Source: Ensifer adhaerens (GTDB lineage: Bacteria; Pseudomonadota; Alphaproteobacteria; Rhizobiales; Rhizobiaceae). From it: 64,000 bases of DNA. The stretch spans positions 558,001-622,000 of the forward strand of contig NZ_CP083350.1 in the NCBI RefSeq assembly GCF_020035535.1, written 5' to 3'. Positions 28,347-36,755 of the stretch are shown in pieces. Within the stretch, counting starts at the first letter, position 1. Each line of letters begins with the position of its first letter. The notes under the pieces are model-generated. The model worked only from the letters and a program-made list of their open reading frames with translations, had not been told where the DNA came from and made no database searches. Both the position numbers and the translations under genes were made by a program.

Positions 28347-29233
28347 TGACCACTCAAGCTGAAACCGCGTTCCGCTTGCCGGCTCCGCTCCACGCACTCA
28401 AGAACATCGTGCGCTTCCTCTTGAAGAGCCCGACCTCGACCTTCGGACTTGCGGTACTGGTCCTTCTCGTCCTCGTCGCCACCTTCGCGCCGCTGATCGC
28501 CACGCATGATCCCTACGCCCAGGACCTGACCAACACGCTGCAGGCGCCGGGACAAGGGCATCTGTTCGGTACGGACGAGCTTGGCCGTGACATTTTCAGC
28601 CGGCTGGTCTGGGGCTCGCGTATCACCCTCACGATCATCTTCCTCGTCTCGATCGTCGTTGGCCCCATCGGCCTCGTCATCGGCACGACTGCCGGTTATC
28701 TTGGCGGCAAGGTCGATACCGTGATGATGCGCATCACGGACATCTTCCTGTCCTTCCCGAGCCTCATCCTCTCGCTCGCATTCGTCGCAGCACTCGGCCC
28801 AAGCCTGAACAACGCCATTATCGCGATTGCGCTGACCTCGTGGCCGCCGATCGCCCGCCTCGCGCGCGCAGAGGCAATGACCTTTCGGAAAGCTGACTAC
28901 ATCTCCGCCGCAAGGCTCCAGGGCGCGTCGGCGACCCGCATCATCATCAAGTCGATCATGCCGATGTGCCTGCCCTCGGTGCTCATTCGTCTCACGCTGA
29001 ACATGGCAACCGTCATCCTGACGGCTGCCGGTCTCGGCTTCCTGGGGTTGGGCGCCCAACCTCCGCTGCCGGAATGGGGTGCGATGATCGCGACTGGCCG
29101 CAAGTACATGTTGGACAGCTGGTGGCTCGTCACCTTCCCCGGTGTCGCCATTCTCTCGGTCAGTCTCGCATTCAACCTTCTCGGCGACGGGCTGCGCGAT
29201 GCGCTCGATCCGAAGCAGATGAACCGGAGGTAG
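28346..29233 (+). CDS. ABC transporter permease, DppC-like (pectin-locus importer)
   Basis: The 295-aa protein has the DppC hallmarks GTDELGRDIFSRLVWGSRITL and the coupling loop MTFRKADYISAARLQGAS, ending with GLGFLGLGAQPPLPEWGAMI. The start codon overlaps the stop of the preceding permease (TGATG). It partners with the DppB-like gene at 27324. Confidence 0.88.
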   Translation: MTTQAETAFRLPAPLHALKNIVRFLLKSPTSTFGLAVLVLLVLVATFAPLIATHDPYAQDLTNTLQAPGQGHLFGTDELGRDIFSRLVWGSRITLTIIFLVSIVVGPIGLVIGTTAGYLGGKVDTVMMRITDIFLSFPSLILSLAFVAALGPSLNNAIIAIALTSWPPIARLARAEAMTFRKADYISAARLQGASATRIIIKSIMPMCLPSVLIRLTLNMATVILTAAGLGFLGLGAQPPLPEWGAMIATGRKYMLDSWWLVTFPGVAILSVSLAFNLLGDGLRDALDPKQMNRR

Positions 29234-29237
29234 ACCG

Positions 29238-30074
29238 ATGAGCCAGGACATTCTCGAGGTCGAAAACCTCCGCATCCGCTATGGCGGTGCAACAACCGAG
29301 GCCGTGCGCGGCGTCTCCTTCACTCTCGGCCGCGAACGCCTTGGGATCGTTGGCGAGTCCGGCTCCGGCAAGTCGACGGTCGGACGCGCCCTGCTGCGAC
29401 TACTGCCGGGTGCCACCATTACCGCCGACAAGCTGCGCTTTGCCGAGCTCGATCTGACGGCGCTCTCGGAAAAGGAGCTGCTCAAGGTTCGCGGCCGGCG
29501 CATGTCCATGATCCTGCAGGATCCGAAGTTCTCGTTGAACCCTATTCGTCGGGTCGGCGACCAGGTGGCGGAAACCTATCTGCGACACTTCAGGTGCAGC
29601 AAGGCGGAAGCGCGTCAAAAGGCGCTCGCCATGCTGGCGGCGGTGAAGATCCGCGATCCGGAACGCGTCTATGATCAGTATCCGCACGAGATATCCGGCG
29701 GCATGGGGCAGCGCGTGATGATTGCCATGATGCTGCTTGCCGATCCCGAGCTGGTCATTGCCGACGAACCGACCTCGGCGCTCGACGTCACGGTGCGGCT
29801 GCAGGTGTTGAACATTCTCGATGGCCTCGTGCGGGATCGTGGCATCGGGCTGATCATGATCAGTCACGATTTGAATCTCGTGCGCAATTTCTGCGACCGC
29901 GTTCTGATCATGTATGCCGGCCGTATCGTCGAAACGCTGGCCGCCCGGGACCTCGACAAGGCCCAGCATCCCTATACGCGCGGCCTGCTGGCGGCTCAGC
30001 CGCGGATCGGCGGCCCGAGGGCGCCGCTCAGCGTGCTCGATCGCCGTCCCGAATGGCTGGAGGAGAAAGCCTGA
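29238..30074 (+). CDS. ABC ATPase, DppD-like
   Basis: The 278-aa protein has Walker [11 protein letters not shown]-loop [15 protein letters not shown], signature ISGGMGQR (most have Arg or Lys in the sixth position) and Walker [13 protein letters not shown]. The C-terminal oligopeptide-transporter extension is shortened ([34 protein letters not shown]) and lacks the usual Cys cluster. It ends in an overlap with the next ATPase gene. Confidence 0.88.
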   Translation: MSQDILEVENLRIRYGGATTEAVRGVSFTLGRERLGIVGESGSGKSTVGRALLRLLPGATITADKLRFAELDLTALSEKELLKVRGRRMSMILQDPKFSLNPIRRVGDQVAETYLRHFRCSKAEARQKALAMLAAVKIRDPERVYDQYPHEISGGMGQRVMIAMMLLADPELVIADEPTSALDVTVRLQVLNILDGLVRDRGIGLIMISHDLNLVRNFCDRVLIMYAGRIVETLAARDLDKAQHPYTRGLLAAQPRIGGPRAPLSVLDRRPEWLEEKA

Positions 30075-30835
30075 TGTCCGTCTCAGTCGAAGCTCGCGAT
30101 GTTTCCATCACCTTCGGTAGCGGCCCCACGGCAGCCAAGGTCTTGCCAAGCGTCACCTTCTCCGTGGCGCCGGGCGAATGTTTCGGCCTCGTCGGCGAAA
30201 GCGGATCGGGCAAATCCACGGTGCTGCGCTGCATCTCTATGTTGACCGACATCTGGACCGGCGACGTGCTCATCGGTGGACGGTCGGTGCGCGACATGCC
30301 GCTGATCGAACGCTGCCGCACGCTGCAGATGGTCTTCCAGGATCCTTACGGCTCGCTGCACCCGCGCCAATCGGTCCGCACCGTGCTGAACGAGCCCCTC
30401 GTCATCCACATGCTCGGCGATCGAGAGCAGCGCATGCGCAAGGCAATCACGGATGTGGGCCTGCCAGTCTCCTTCCTCGATCGCTTTCCCCACCAGCTCT
30501 CCGGCGGCCAGCGGCAGCGTGTTGCGATCGCACGCGCGCTGATCCTCGAGCCTTCCCTGCTGCTCCTCGACGAGCCGACGTCGGCGCTCGATGTTTCCGT
30601 TCAGGCAGAAATCCTCAACCTGCTTCAGCGCCTGCGCGAAGAGCGTGGCTTCACCTACATCATGGTGACGCATGATCTGGCGGTGGTGGACCATATGTGC
30701 GACCGCTTTGCCGTCATGCTGCGCGGAGAGATCACCGAAGTCCTCCCGCGCGAGGCCATCCCCGGCAACCAGGCAACGCACGCCTACGCGCGCGAACTCA
30801 TCGGCGCGTCGCTCGAATACGAAGGTTCGCACTGA
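30074..30835 (+). CDS. ABC ATPase, DppF-like
   Basis: The 253-aa nucleotide-binding domain has Walker [11 protein letters not shown]-loop MVFQDPYGSLHPRQ, signature LSGGQRQR and Walker [13 protein letters not shown]. The start overlaps the stop of the DppD-like gene (TGATG). The C-terminal extension with the iron-sulfur-like Cys cluster is absent, giving a short protein. It ends the importer operon; a rho-independent terminator follows 45 bases later. Confidence 0.88.
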   Translation: MSVSVEARDVSITFGSGPTAAKVLPSVTFSVAPGECFGLVGESGSGKSTVLRCISMLTDIWTGDVLIGGRSVRDMPLIERCRTLQMVFQDPYGSLHPRQSVRTVLNEPLVIHMLGDREQRMRKAITDVGLPVSFLDRFPHQLSGGQRQRVAIARALILEPSLLLLDEPTSALDVSVQAEILNLLQRLREERGFTYIMVTHDLAVVDHMCDRFAVMLRGEITEVLPREAIPGNQATHAYARELIGASLEYEGSH

Positions 30836-30880
30836 TCGCGCCTCTCGCGCGACACAGACGAAAGCCCTCCTCCCCAACTC

Positions 30881-30904
30881 GCCCGGCCCTGCGCCGGGCT
30901 TTTT
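30881..30904 (+). terminator. Rho-independent terminator after second importer operon
   Basis: GCCCGGC and GCCGGGC arms with a 5-base loop are followed directly by TTTTT, about 45 bases after the last ATPase stop. This is a classical intrinsic terminator on the plus strand. Confidence 0.85.
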
Positions 30905-31238
30905 GTCGTCCTGCCTGGCCTGATGTCGCTGCAGAGCAGCGGCGCGCATCCGCAATATTCCACTGACACGAGGCGCGCGCCGCGAACCCCTTTCCGCCCA
31001 GGTAGTTCGGGCGCCCGAGCTGCGACCGAGCCGGACTCCCATTTCCTGCGCCTAACCAGCGACGCCGGCGGCCAAAGGTCTCCACGACGACGACGTCTGG
31101 TGTGCAAAAGCGGGTCTGGACTGGAGCGGGATGCTTCGGTGCCCGCAGAAGGGAGTGGCGCATGAAAACGAAGGCGCTCCTCCCGATCGCCTGCGACAAT
31201 CGCATCGGCCAGCGCTTCGCCGCGCTTTGCAGCGGCGC
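30905..31238. other. Gene-free spacer between convergent operons
   Basis: The stretch lies between two terminators facing each other. I see no conserved coding sequence; short open frames here lack ribosome-binding sites and resemble nothing I know. Confidence 0.5.
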
Positions 31239-31274
31239 AAAAAAGAAGAAGGCGCATGCTGACATGCGCCTTCT
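31239..31274 (-). terminator. Rho-independent terminator of the binding-protein operon
   Basis: A perfect 12-bp inverted repeat (AGAAGGCGCATG, 4-base loop) is followed on the minus strand by TTCTTTTTTG. It lies about 30 bases beyond the stop of the family-5 binding protein gene and ends the enolase-esterase-binding protein operon. Confidence 0.88.
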
Positions 31275-31306
31275 CCACTTCATTCTCTTGGTATACCCGG
31301 AAGCGA

Positions 31307-32905
31307 TTACCGCTCCTTGGTCACACCCTCGAAGCGCGAGAGCCAGGGGCTGACGATCATGCCTTTCACGTCGCTTCGGTACGCGGCCGTGTCGACCACT
31401 TCCGAGAACGGCTGGATCGACATGACGATCTCGTCCATGTACTGCTGCACGCCCTCGTAGAGCTTCGCCTGCTTGGCTGCATCGCGCTCGACTAGTGCTT
31501 CCTCGATCATCTTGTTCAGCTTCTCGTCGTAGAAGCTCGTGCGCCAGCTCTGATAGTTGGTCAGCTTCGCATCGTCCGAATTGTCGGGGTTATAGGCGAT
31601 GGACCGCAGATTGTTGTCCGGATGCGGCTGCTGGCCGCCGCCGCCGCGACCCAGCAGCAGTTCGAAGTTTCGCTCGCGCATCGCGCCATAGATCTGATCG
31701 CCCGAACCACTGATGAGTTCCGCCTGGATGCCGGCCTGTGCAAGCGTGTTCTGGATGGCCGTCGCCGCCTTCATGAACGGATCTTCAGACAGGACGCGCA
31801 GAGTCGTCTTGAAGCCGTCTGGGTAGCCTGCTTCGGCAAGCAGCGCCTTCGCCTTCGCCACGTCCAGCTTGTAGCCCTCGTCCGGCAACGCGCCAAGAAC
31901 GCCTGACGACAGGGGCCGCTGATGCAGCTTGCCGTAATAGGGCATGACCGCCTTGTCGAGACCGTCATAATCGATCAGGTATCGCAGTGCCTCGCGTACC
32001 TTCTTGTTGGCAAAGCGCTCATCCTTCATCGAGACGCTGAGATAGTAGAAGCCAGAGCCCGGCGTCGATGCGATGGCAATAGCTTCGTCGGCCTCGAGCG
32101 ACTTCAGGTCCGGCGCCTGCAGCGAGTATGCAACATCGATGTCGCCCTTTTCCAGAAGCAGCCGTTGCGATTGGGATTCGGGCAGATGGCGCATCAGCAC
32201 CCGCTTCATTGCAGCCTTTTCACCCCAGTAGTCGTCGTTGCGCGTAAGGATGATGTATTCGTTCGATTTCCACTGCGTGAGCGTGAAAGGACCGGAACCC
32301 GCGGAGTTCAGGGTCAGCCACGCGGCACCGAGGTCGCCGTCCTTCTCGTTCTCGAGCACCGTCTTGCTGTCGAAGATGGAGCCGGGGCCATTCTGGGCCA
32401 GGATCATCAACAGCAGGTTCGGGTCGTCGGGTTTCGGCAGATTGAGAACGAAGGTGTGGTCGTCTTCGGCGACGAATGCCTTGTCGGCCGCCTCAAGCGT
32501 GAAGCCGCGTGTCTTGAGGAAGGACGACTGAGCGAGGTTACGCGCAAGCAGGCGCTTCAAGCTCCAGGCGATATCCTGCGCCGTTACGGGATTGCCGGAC
32601 GCAAACTTGGCATCGCTGCGCAAGTGAAAGCGGATCGACTGGCGGTCCTCGGAAACCTCCCAGTGTTCGGCGAGGCGCGGCTGCACGCTGCGGTCCTTCG
32701 GCGAAAGAACGACCAGCGTGTCGTAGATGTTGTTCAGAACCTGTACGGTCTCGCGGCCGGTGATGGCGGCGGGATCGAGCGTCAGGATGTTGCTCATCGT
32801 CGTTGCGACGACGAGTTGGTCATCCGGTGTTTCGGCGAGAACGCCGTGCGGCGTCGAGGCGATGAGAAGCGCGCCGAACGCGACCGTTGCGAGAAAGCGT
32901 TTCAT
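31307..32905 (-). CDS. ABC transporter substrate-binding protein, family 5 (pectin-locus importer)
   Basis: The 532-aa protein has a Sec signal (FLATVAFGALLIASTPHGVLA). The mature part has the DppA-like pattern: DDQLVVATTMSNILTLDPA, AEHWEVSEDRQSIRFHLRSDAKF, VREALRYLIDYDGL. It is the only family-5 binding protein near the permease/ATPase operon 27324-30835, which lacks one, so it is the probable partner although it is on the opposite strand. It is last of an operon with an SGNH esterase and an enolase-superfamily enzyme, suggesting a decorated pectin oligosaccharide as ligand. CAATAGGAGGAAAT precedes the ATG. Confidence 0.87.
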   Translation of the reverse strand: MKRFLATVAFGALLIASTPHGVLAETPDDQLVVATTMSNILTLDPAAITGRETVQVLNNIYDTLVVLSPKDRSVQPRLAEHWEVSEDRQSIRFHLRSDAKFASGNPVTAQDIAWSLKRLLARNLAQSSFLKTRGFTLEAADKAFVAEDDHTFVLNLPKPDDPNLLLMILAQNGPGSIFDSKTVLENEKDGDLGAAWLTLNSAGSGPFTLTQWKSNEYIILTRNDDYWGEKAAMKRVLMRHLPESQSQRLLLEKGDIDVAYSLQAPDLKSLEADEAIAIASTPGSGFYYLSVSMKDERFANKKVREALRYLIDYDGLDKAVMPYYGKLHQRPLSSGVLGALPDEGYKLDVAKAKALLAEAGYPDGFKTTLRVLSEDPFMKAATAIQNTLAQAGIQAELISGSGDQIYGAMRERNFELLLGRGGGGQQPHPDNNLRSIAYNPDNSDDAKLTNYQSWRTSFYDEKLNKMIEEALVERDAAKQAKLYEGVQQYMDEIVMSIQPFSEVVDTAAYRSDVKGMIVSPWLSRFEGVTKER

Positions 32906-32995
32906 ATTTCCTCCTATTGCGGCCGCCCACGCGGGAGTTCGGCCTTCCGGTTATAAGTTCCGCCCCGCCTGTTCCTCCACAGACATAGGGACAGA

Positions 32996-33625
32996 TCAGC
33001 CAAGAATTTCGGCAACGGGCGCGGCGAGCGCCCGACCGACCGCAGCTGTCGCAGCGGATTCGAGATGCACTCCATCGATCTGCGAGGCGCGCGCGACGGA
33101 GCCGGCATCGAAGAATGCGTGTCCGAGTTCGCTCGCCAGCTTGCGGTAGAGCGGAGAAAGCCGCTCCGACTCCGCTATGCTGCGCCCGGCCGCCGGCTGT
33201 CCGCCCGGACCGACGGAACAGGGTGGCGGAGCGACGATCAGCAGCTTCGGCCGGGCGCCAGCCGGTTTGTAGGGAAACGTGTCGACGATCTGCGCCAGCC
33301 GGCGCATACCGGAAACGGCCCCTTCCGCCCGCCCTCCATGCACGGGCTTTATGTCATTGGTGCCGAGCATCACGATGACGAGGTCGAGCGGCATATGACT
33401 TGCAAGCGCCACCTGCAGCGCCTTGGCCCCATTGCGGCACGCCGGTCCGGCATGGTCGTCGTAGCAGGTCGTGCGGCCACCAAGCCCTTCGGGGATGACC
33501 TTTGCTGCGCCTTCGAGTTCCCGGGCAAGCACCTCGGGCCAGCGACCTTCCGACGGGTGGCGCAAGCCGGTCGCTGGATCTGCGCCCCACGTCAGGCTGT
33601 CACCAAAAGCGAGAATGGTCTTCAC
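32996..33625 (-). CDS. SGNH/GDSL-family esterase
   Basis: The 209-aa protein has the four SGNH blocks: FGDSLTWG with the nucleophilic Ser, a Gly-containing block II (GLGGRTT), GTND and a C-terminal DGVHL with the catalytic Asp and His. No signal peptide is present. Many such enzymes deacetylate carbohydrates, and the pectin context suggests removal of acetyl groups from imported oligogalacturonides or rhamnogalacturonan fragments; this is inference. The GTG start has GAGGAA upstream. It lies between the enolase and binding-protein genes. Confidence 0.8.
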   Translation of the reverse strand: MKTILAFGDSLTWGADPATGLRHPSEGRWPEVLARELEGAAKVIPEGLGGRTTCYDDHAGPACRNGAKALQVALASHMPLDLVIVMLGTNDIKPVHGGRAEGAVSGMRRLAQIVDTFPYKPAGARPKLLIVAPPPCSVGPGGQPAAGRSIAESERLSPLYRKLASELGHAFFDAGSVARASQIDGVHLESAATAAVGRALAAPVAEILG

Positions 33626-33643
33626 GGGCAGATTCCTCGCTCG

Positions 33644-34792
33644 TCAGCGGACACGGTGATTTTCGATGAACTCGAAGTCGATGTCCTCGCCGAGACCCGG
33701 ACGGTCCGGCACATGCACAAAACCTTCCCGATCCATCGAGTCGGATAGCGACTTCAGGTAATCGTGCCCGTCATCGTATTCGAGGAACGGGTGGAGCAAT
33801 CCACGCTCGTACCAGCGGCAGTTTTTCGTTGCCGCGACTACATGCAGGTTCATCGCGGTATTGCCGTGAACCTCGCACTCCATCCCGAAGGCCTCGGCAA
33901 GGTGCATGGTTTTCAGCGCCGGCGTGATACCGCCAACGTCGTTTACGCCGGTCCGCAGGATGTCGCAGGCACCCGCCTTGATCCATTCGGCACGGTGCCA
34001 GTGCTTGCCGCCCGCGCTTTCCGGGCCAATGACGGGGATGTCCAGATTGTCGGCCAGCCACTTGTAGGAAGACAGCGACTGCTCATCCATCGGCTCCTCG
34101 ATCCAATCGAAGCCGAGCTTTTCCAGGCCGCGCCCAAGCTCGAGCGCATCCGTGCGCGAATACCAATGAAAGGCATCGATCATCAGTCGGATATTCGGCC
34201 CGACGGCCTCGCGAACGGCCGCGCAGGCCTTGATGTCCATCTTCACGTCCGGCGCCCAGCTGACGGGGGGCATCCAGGTGTGCAGCTTGATACCCTTGTA
34301 GCCGCGCTTGACGAGCGCTTCGGCAAAGCGACCGTAGTCTTCAGGTGTCGCGAGGCCCCCCTCCAGTTCATCGCCGCACATGATGGAGCCATAGGCGAGC
34401 ACCTTGTCGCGGTAGCCCCCCACCAACTTGTATACAGGTTGTCTCAAAGTCCGCCCGGCGAGGTCCCAGAGGGCGCAATCGACCACGGCAAGTGTGCGAT
34501 CCGTGAGCTGCGCGGCCGAACCGCGCTGCCAATGGGCGAGATCCTGCCAAAGCCGCTCGCGATCCCGGTGATCCTGGCCAATCAGGACCTTCTTGACGAA
34601 CTTTTCGATGACGTGCGGCCGCACAATCTCCGGCGCCGTAAAGGAATGGCCTTCATGACCGTCTTCCGTGCGGACAGTCAGCATTGCCTGTTCGACCTGA
34701 TGCGGCGGGCCTGGATGCGCGTGACCAGCACTGTCCGAATGGCGGCGAGTGGTCGTGCGGAAAACCCGCACTTCGACGTCGGTGATGATCAT
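33644..34792 (-). CDS. Enolase-superfamily (mandelate racemase/muconate lactonizing) enzyme, probable acid-sugar dehydratase
   Basis: The 382-aa protein shows metal ligands of the superfamily: Asp206 in LMIDAFHW, Glu232 in WIEEP and Glu258 in VIGPES. A Lys-x-His pair at 169-171 (GIKLHTW) and His309 (EVHGNTAMN) are candidate acid/base residues. Most members of this type dehydrate aldonic or aldaric acids. Placed at the head of an operon with an SGNH esterase and a binding protein in a pectin locus, it may act on a hexuronate or rhamnose-derived acid. GGAGGA precedes the ATG at 34792. The exact substrate cannot be named. Confidence 0.82.
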   Translation of the reverse strand: MIITDVEVRVFRTTTRRHSDSAGHAHPGPPHQVEQAMLTVRTEDGHEGHSFTAPEIVRPHVIEKFVKKVLIGQDHRDRERLWQDLAHWQRGSAAQLTDRTLAVVDCALWDLAGRTLRQPVYKLVGGYRDKVLAYGSIMCGDELEGGLATPEDYGRFAEALVKRGYKGIKLHTWMPPVSWAPDVKMDIKACAAVREAVGPNIRLMIDAFHWYSRTDALELGRGLEKLGFDWIEEPMDEQSLSSYKWLADNLDIPVIGPESAGGKHWHRAEWIKAGACDILRTGVNDVGGITPALKTMHLAEAFGMECEVHGNTAMNLHVVAATKNCRWYERGLLHPFLEYDDGHDYLKSLSDSMDREGFVHVPDRPGLGEDIDFEFIENHRVR

Positions 34793-34833
34793 TAGTCCTC
34801 CGGTATGCGAAAGGGGCGGCTTGGCCGCGCCAA

Positions 34834-34892
34834 CTTGTCTAACATAGATTAGACAGATACCAGCCAACTTGTCAAACATGTACGACAACTTT
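34834..34892. promoter_or_regulatory. Two operator-like dyads upstream of the enolase operon
   Basis: One dyad is TGTCTAA (34836-34842) with TTAGACA (34849-34855). The second runs 34868-34889, made of CTTGTC and GACAAC halves around ACATGT. On the minus strand, AAAGTTGTCGTACATG (34877-34892) agrees at 14 of 16 positions with the sequence starting at 27260 upstream of the importer operon. This suggests control by the same FCD GntR regulator. Confidence 0.6.
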
Positions 34893-35377
34893 TGGAAAAT
34901 GCCTGATAGGCGTTCAATTTTCCACAGTCCCTCAACGCCAGGATCAGCTGCAGGTGAACTAACAGTGCCGGCCCAAACGAGGCGGGCGGGTGCCAGATCG
35001 TCCACGAACTGAGCGCGCTCGAAACCCGCCTAACGGCAATCGTGCTGATCAATGAAGCGACCACCGTCGGTCGTTATCGTGGCTGGCGGAGGCTGCGGCA
35101 TCAGACCCGGGCGAGACATGGCGAACATCGGACGCCTAAGCCCGCATTCGCACGTCGCCCCGTCTGACGGCTTTCAGTCGCTCGCTGCGCGACCTCGGCA
35201 TTTGCACTTGCCGAATCCCTGCTCGCCGCCATGCCGGCTTTTGCCGACACCTACCTGGCGGGATCGGCGCGGCTCCCCTGGCCCATGGCACGCATCCCGG
35301 GCAAGAGCGATTGATCAAGGCATATGGCCGCGCTTGGCTGCGTCGGCCGCGGACCTCAGAACGGCGAAAGCCGCCTG
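34893..35377. other. Gene-free stretch between enolase promoter and desaturase
   Basis: No gene could be supported here. A short frame around 34990-35110 looks protein-like on the plus strand but has no start signal and no homology I recognise, so it may be a decayed remnant or chance. Confidence 0.4.
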
Positions 35378-36418
35378 TTATGGGGTAACGGCCGTATTGG
35401 CAGCGTCCCGGAAGGAAACAAGTTTCTGGTGCCTGTCATCCCAAAGGACGAGCCTGACGCACTGCAAGCTATCCCAGATAGTGATGCGGCCGATATCCGC
35501 GAGTTGCGGATGGTCGCGCAGAACCTCCGGCAATCTGTAGTAGGGGATCCGGCTGGAAAGATGATGCACGTGATGAATGCCGATATTGCCGGTCAGCCAT
35601 CGCAGCACCAGCGGCAGGTCATAATGGGAAGCACCGTGCAGAGCTGCCCGCGGGAAGTGCCAATCCTCACCGGCAGACCAGTGCGTCTCTTCAAACTGGT
35701 GCTGCACATAAAAGAGCCAGATGCCGGCCGCACCCGACAAGAGCACGATCGGCAGGTGGATCAAGAGGAAGGGCACCAGCCCGATCGCCCATGCCATCAC
35801 GGCGGCGCAGATCACGATCGCGAGGTTCGTCGCCATGGTGGAGACCCAGGGTAGCGTACCTCCGTTCATCATCCCGAAGGGCAGGCGCTGCTTGAGCAGA
35901 AAGAGCCAGGCAGGGCCGATGCCGAACATGACGAGCGGATGCCTGTACAGGCGATAGCCCAGGCGCTTCATGGGCGAAAGTGCACGGTATTCCGAGATCG
36001 TGAGCGTGGTGATATCGCCGATGCCCCGCTCATCCAGATTGCCAGCCGAGGCGTGATGAATGGCATGCGCTCGGCGCCAGTAATCGTAAGGCGTCAACGT
36101 CAGCACGCCGATCACACGTCCTGTCCAGTCGTCGAGCCCGCGACGAGCAAAGAACGAGCCGTGTCCGCAGTCGTGCTGGATCATGAAGAGCCGAAGAAGG
36201 AAGGCCGCGGCCGGAATGATTGCGATCAGCCCGAACCAGAACTCGTGAACGAGGGAAAAATAGGCGATGACCCACAAGCCGACGAACGGGACGATTGTGA
36301 CGAGAAGCTCCAACGCGCTGCGCCCAATGCGGGGCTGACGGTACTTCGCAAGGATCTTCAACCATGCACCGGCATTATCTTCGGCAAGTGAGGCCGGTGG
36401 ATAGACATGTGTGTTCAT
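35378..36418 (-). CDS. Membrane fatty-acid desaturase
   Basis: The 346-aa integral membrane protein has the three His boxes of acyl-lipid desaturases: HDCGH at 82-86, HAIHH at 118-122 and HHVHH at 282-286. They flank paired hydrophobic segments (~40-80 and ~195-235). These residues bind the di-iron centre that inserts a double bond into a membrane acyl chain. The start at 36418 gives the usual short cytoplasmic N-terminus (MNTHVYPPAS). It stands alone with no clear operon partner; regiospecificity cannot be read from the sequence. Confidence 0.87.
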   Translation of the reverse strand: MNTHVYPPASLAEDNAGAWLKILAKYRQPRIGRSALELLVTIVPFVGLWVIAYFSLVHEFWFGLIAIIPAAAFLLRLFMIQHDCGHGSFFARRGLDDWTGRVIGVLTLTPYDYWRRAHAIHHASAGNLDERGIGDITTLTISEYRALSPMKRLGYRLYRHPLVMFGIGPAWLFLLKQRLPFGMMNGGTLPWVSTMATNLAIVICAAVMAWAIGLVPFLLIHLPIVLLSGAAGIWLFYVQHQFEETHWSAGEDWHFPRAALHGASHYDLPLVLRWLTGNIGIHHVHHLSSRIPYYRLPEVLRDHPQLADIGRITIWDSLQCVRLVLWDDRHQKLVSFRDAANTAVTP

Positions 36419-36755
36419 CAAATCTGGTCCGTATATCCCTCGCCTCGCAACAAATTGCCAGGCCTGTGGCTTGCGCTGGAATTTCAGGCGCAATGGCTGA
36501 AAGTGTCAGGCCGGGTGAGACTTGCGCGTCGCATAACGGCGATTGCGCTCAGCCTCATCGGCGAAGGCGCGCAAACCGCGTTCGGCAACTCAGTCTGCCA
36601 GGCCCCGGCTTCCGTCCCCTGCTCGGCTCCGGCTGCCACGATGGCCTCTGCGGCTGCTGCCGAGTAGGCTTGTTTTCGTCTGCCGTCAACGCTTCGCGTT
36701 CGACTCTCCGCATCTACCGACCATCGCAGCGATGCCTCCTCCGGCGCCCGCCTCT
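36419..36755. other. Spacer between desaturase and RlpA-like gene
   Basis: This holds the upstream region of the desaturase gene and the downstream region of the RlpA-like gene. I see no convincing gene, repeat or terminator. Confidence 0.4.

Noticed and set aside
29238..30074. Reading the pectin-locus DppD/DppF ATPases as a peptide uptake system
   Set aside because: Family alone does not set the substrate, and the shared operator motif and neighbouring genes favour a carbohydrate ligand.
34990..35110. Protein-like plus-strand segment (possible gene remnant)
   Set aside because: No start signal, short, and no family recognised; not enough to call a pseudogene.
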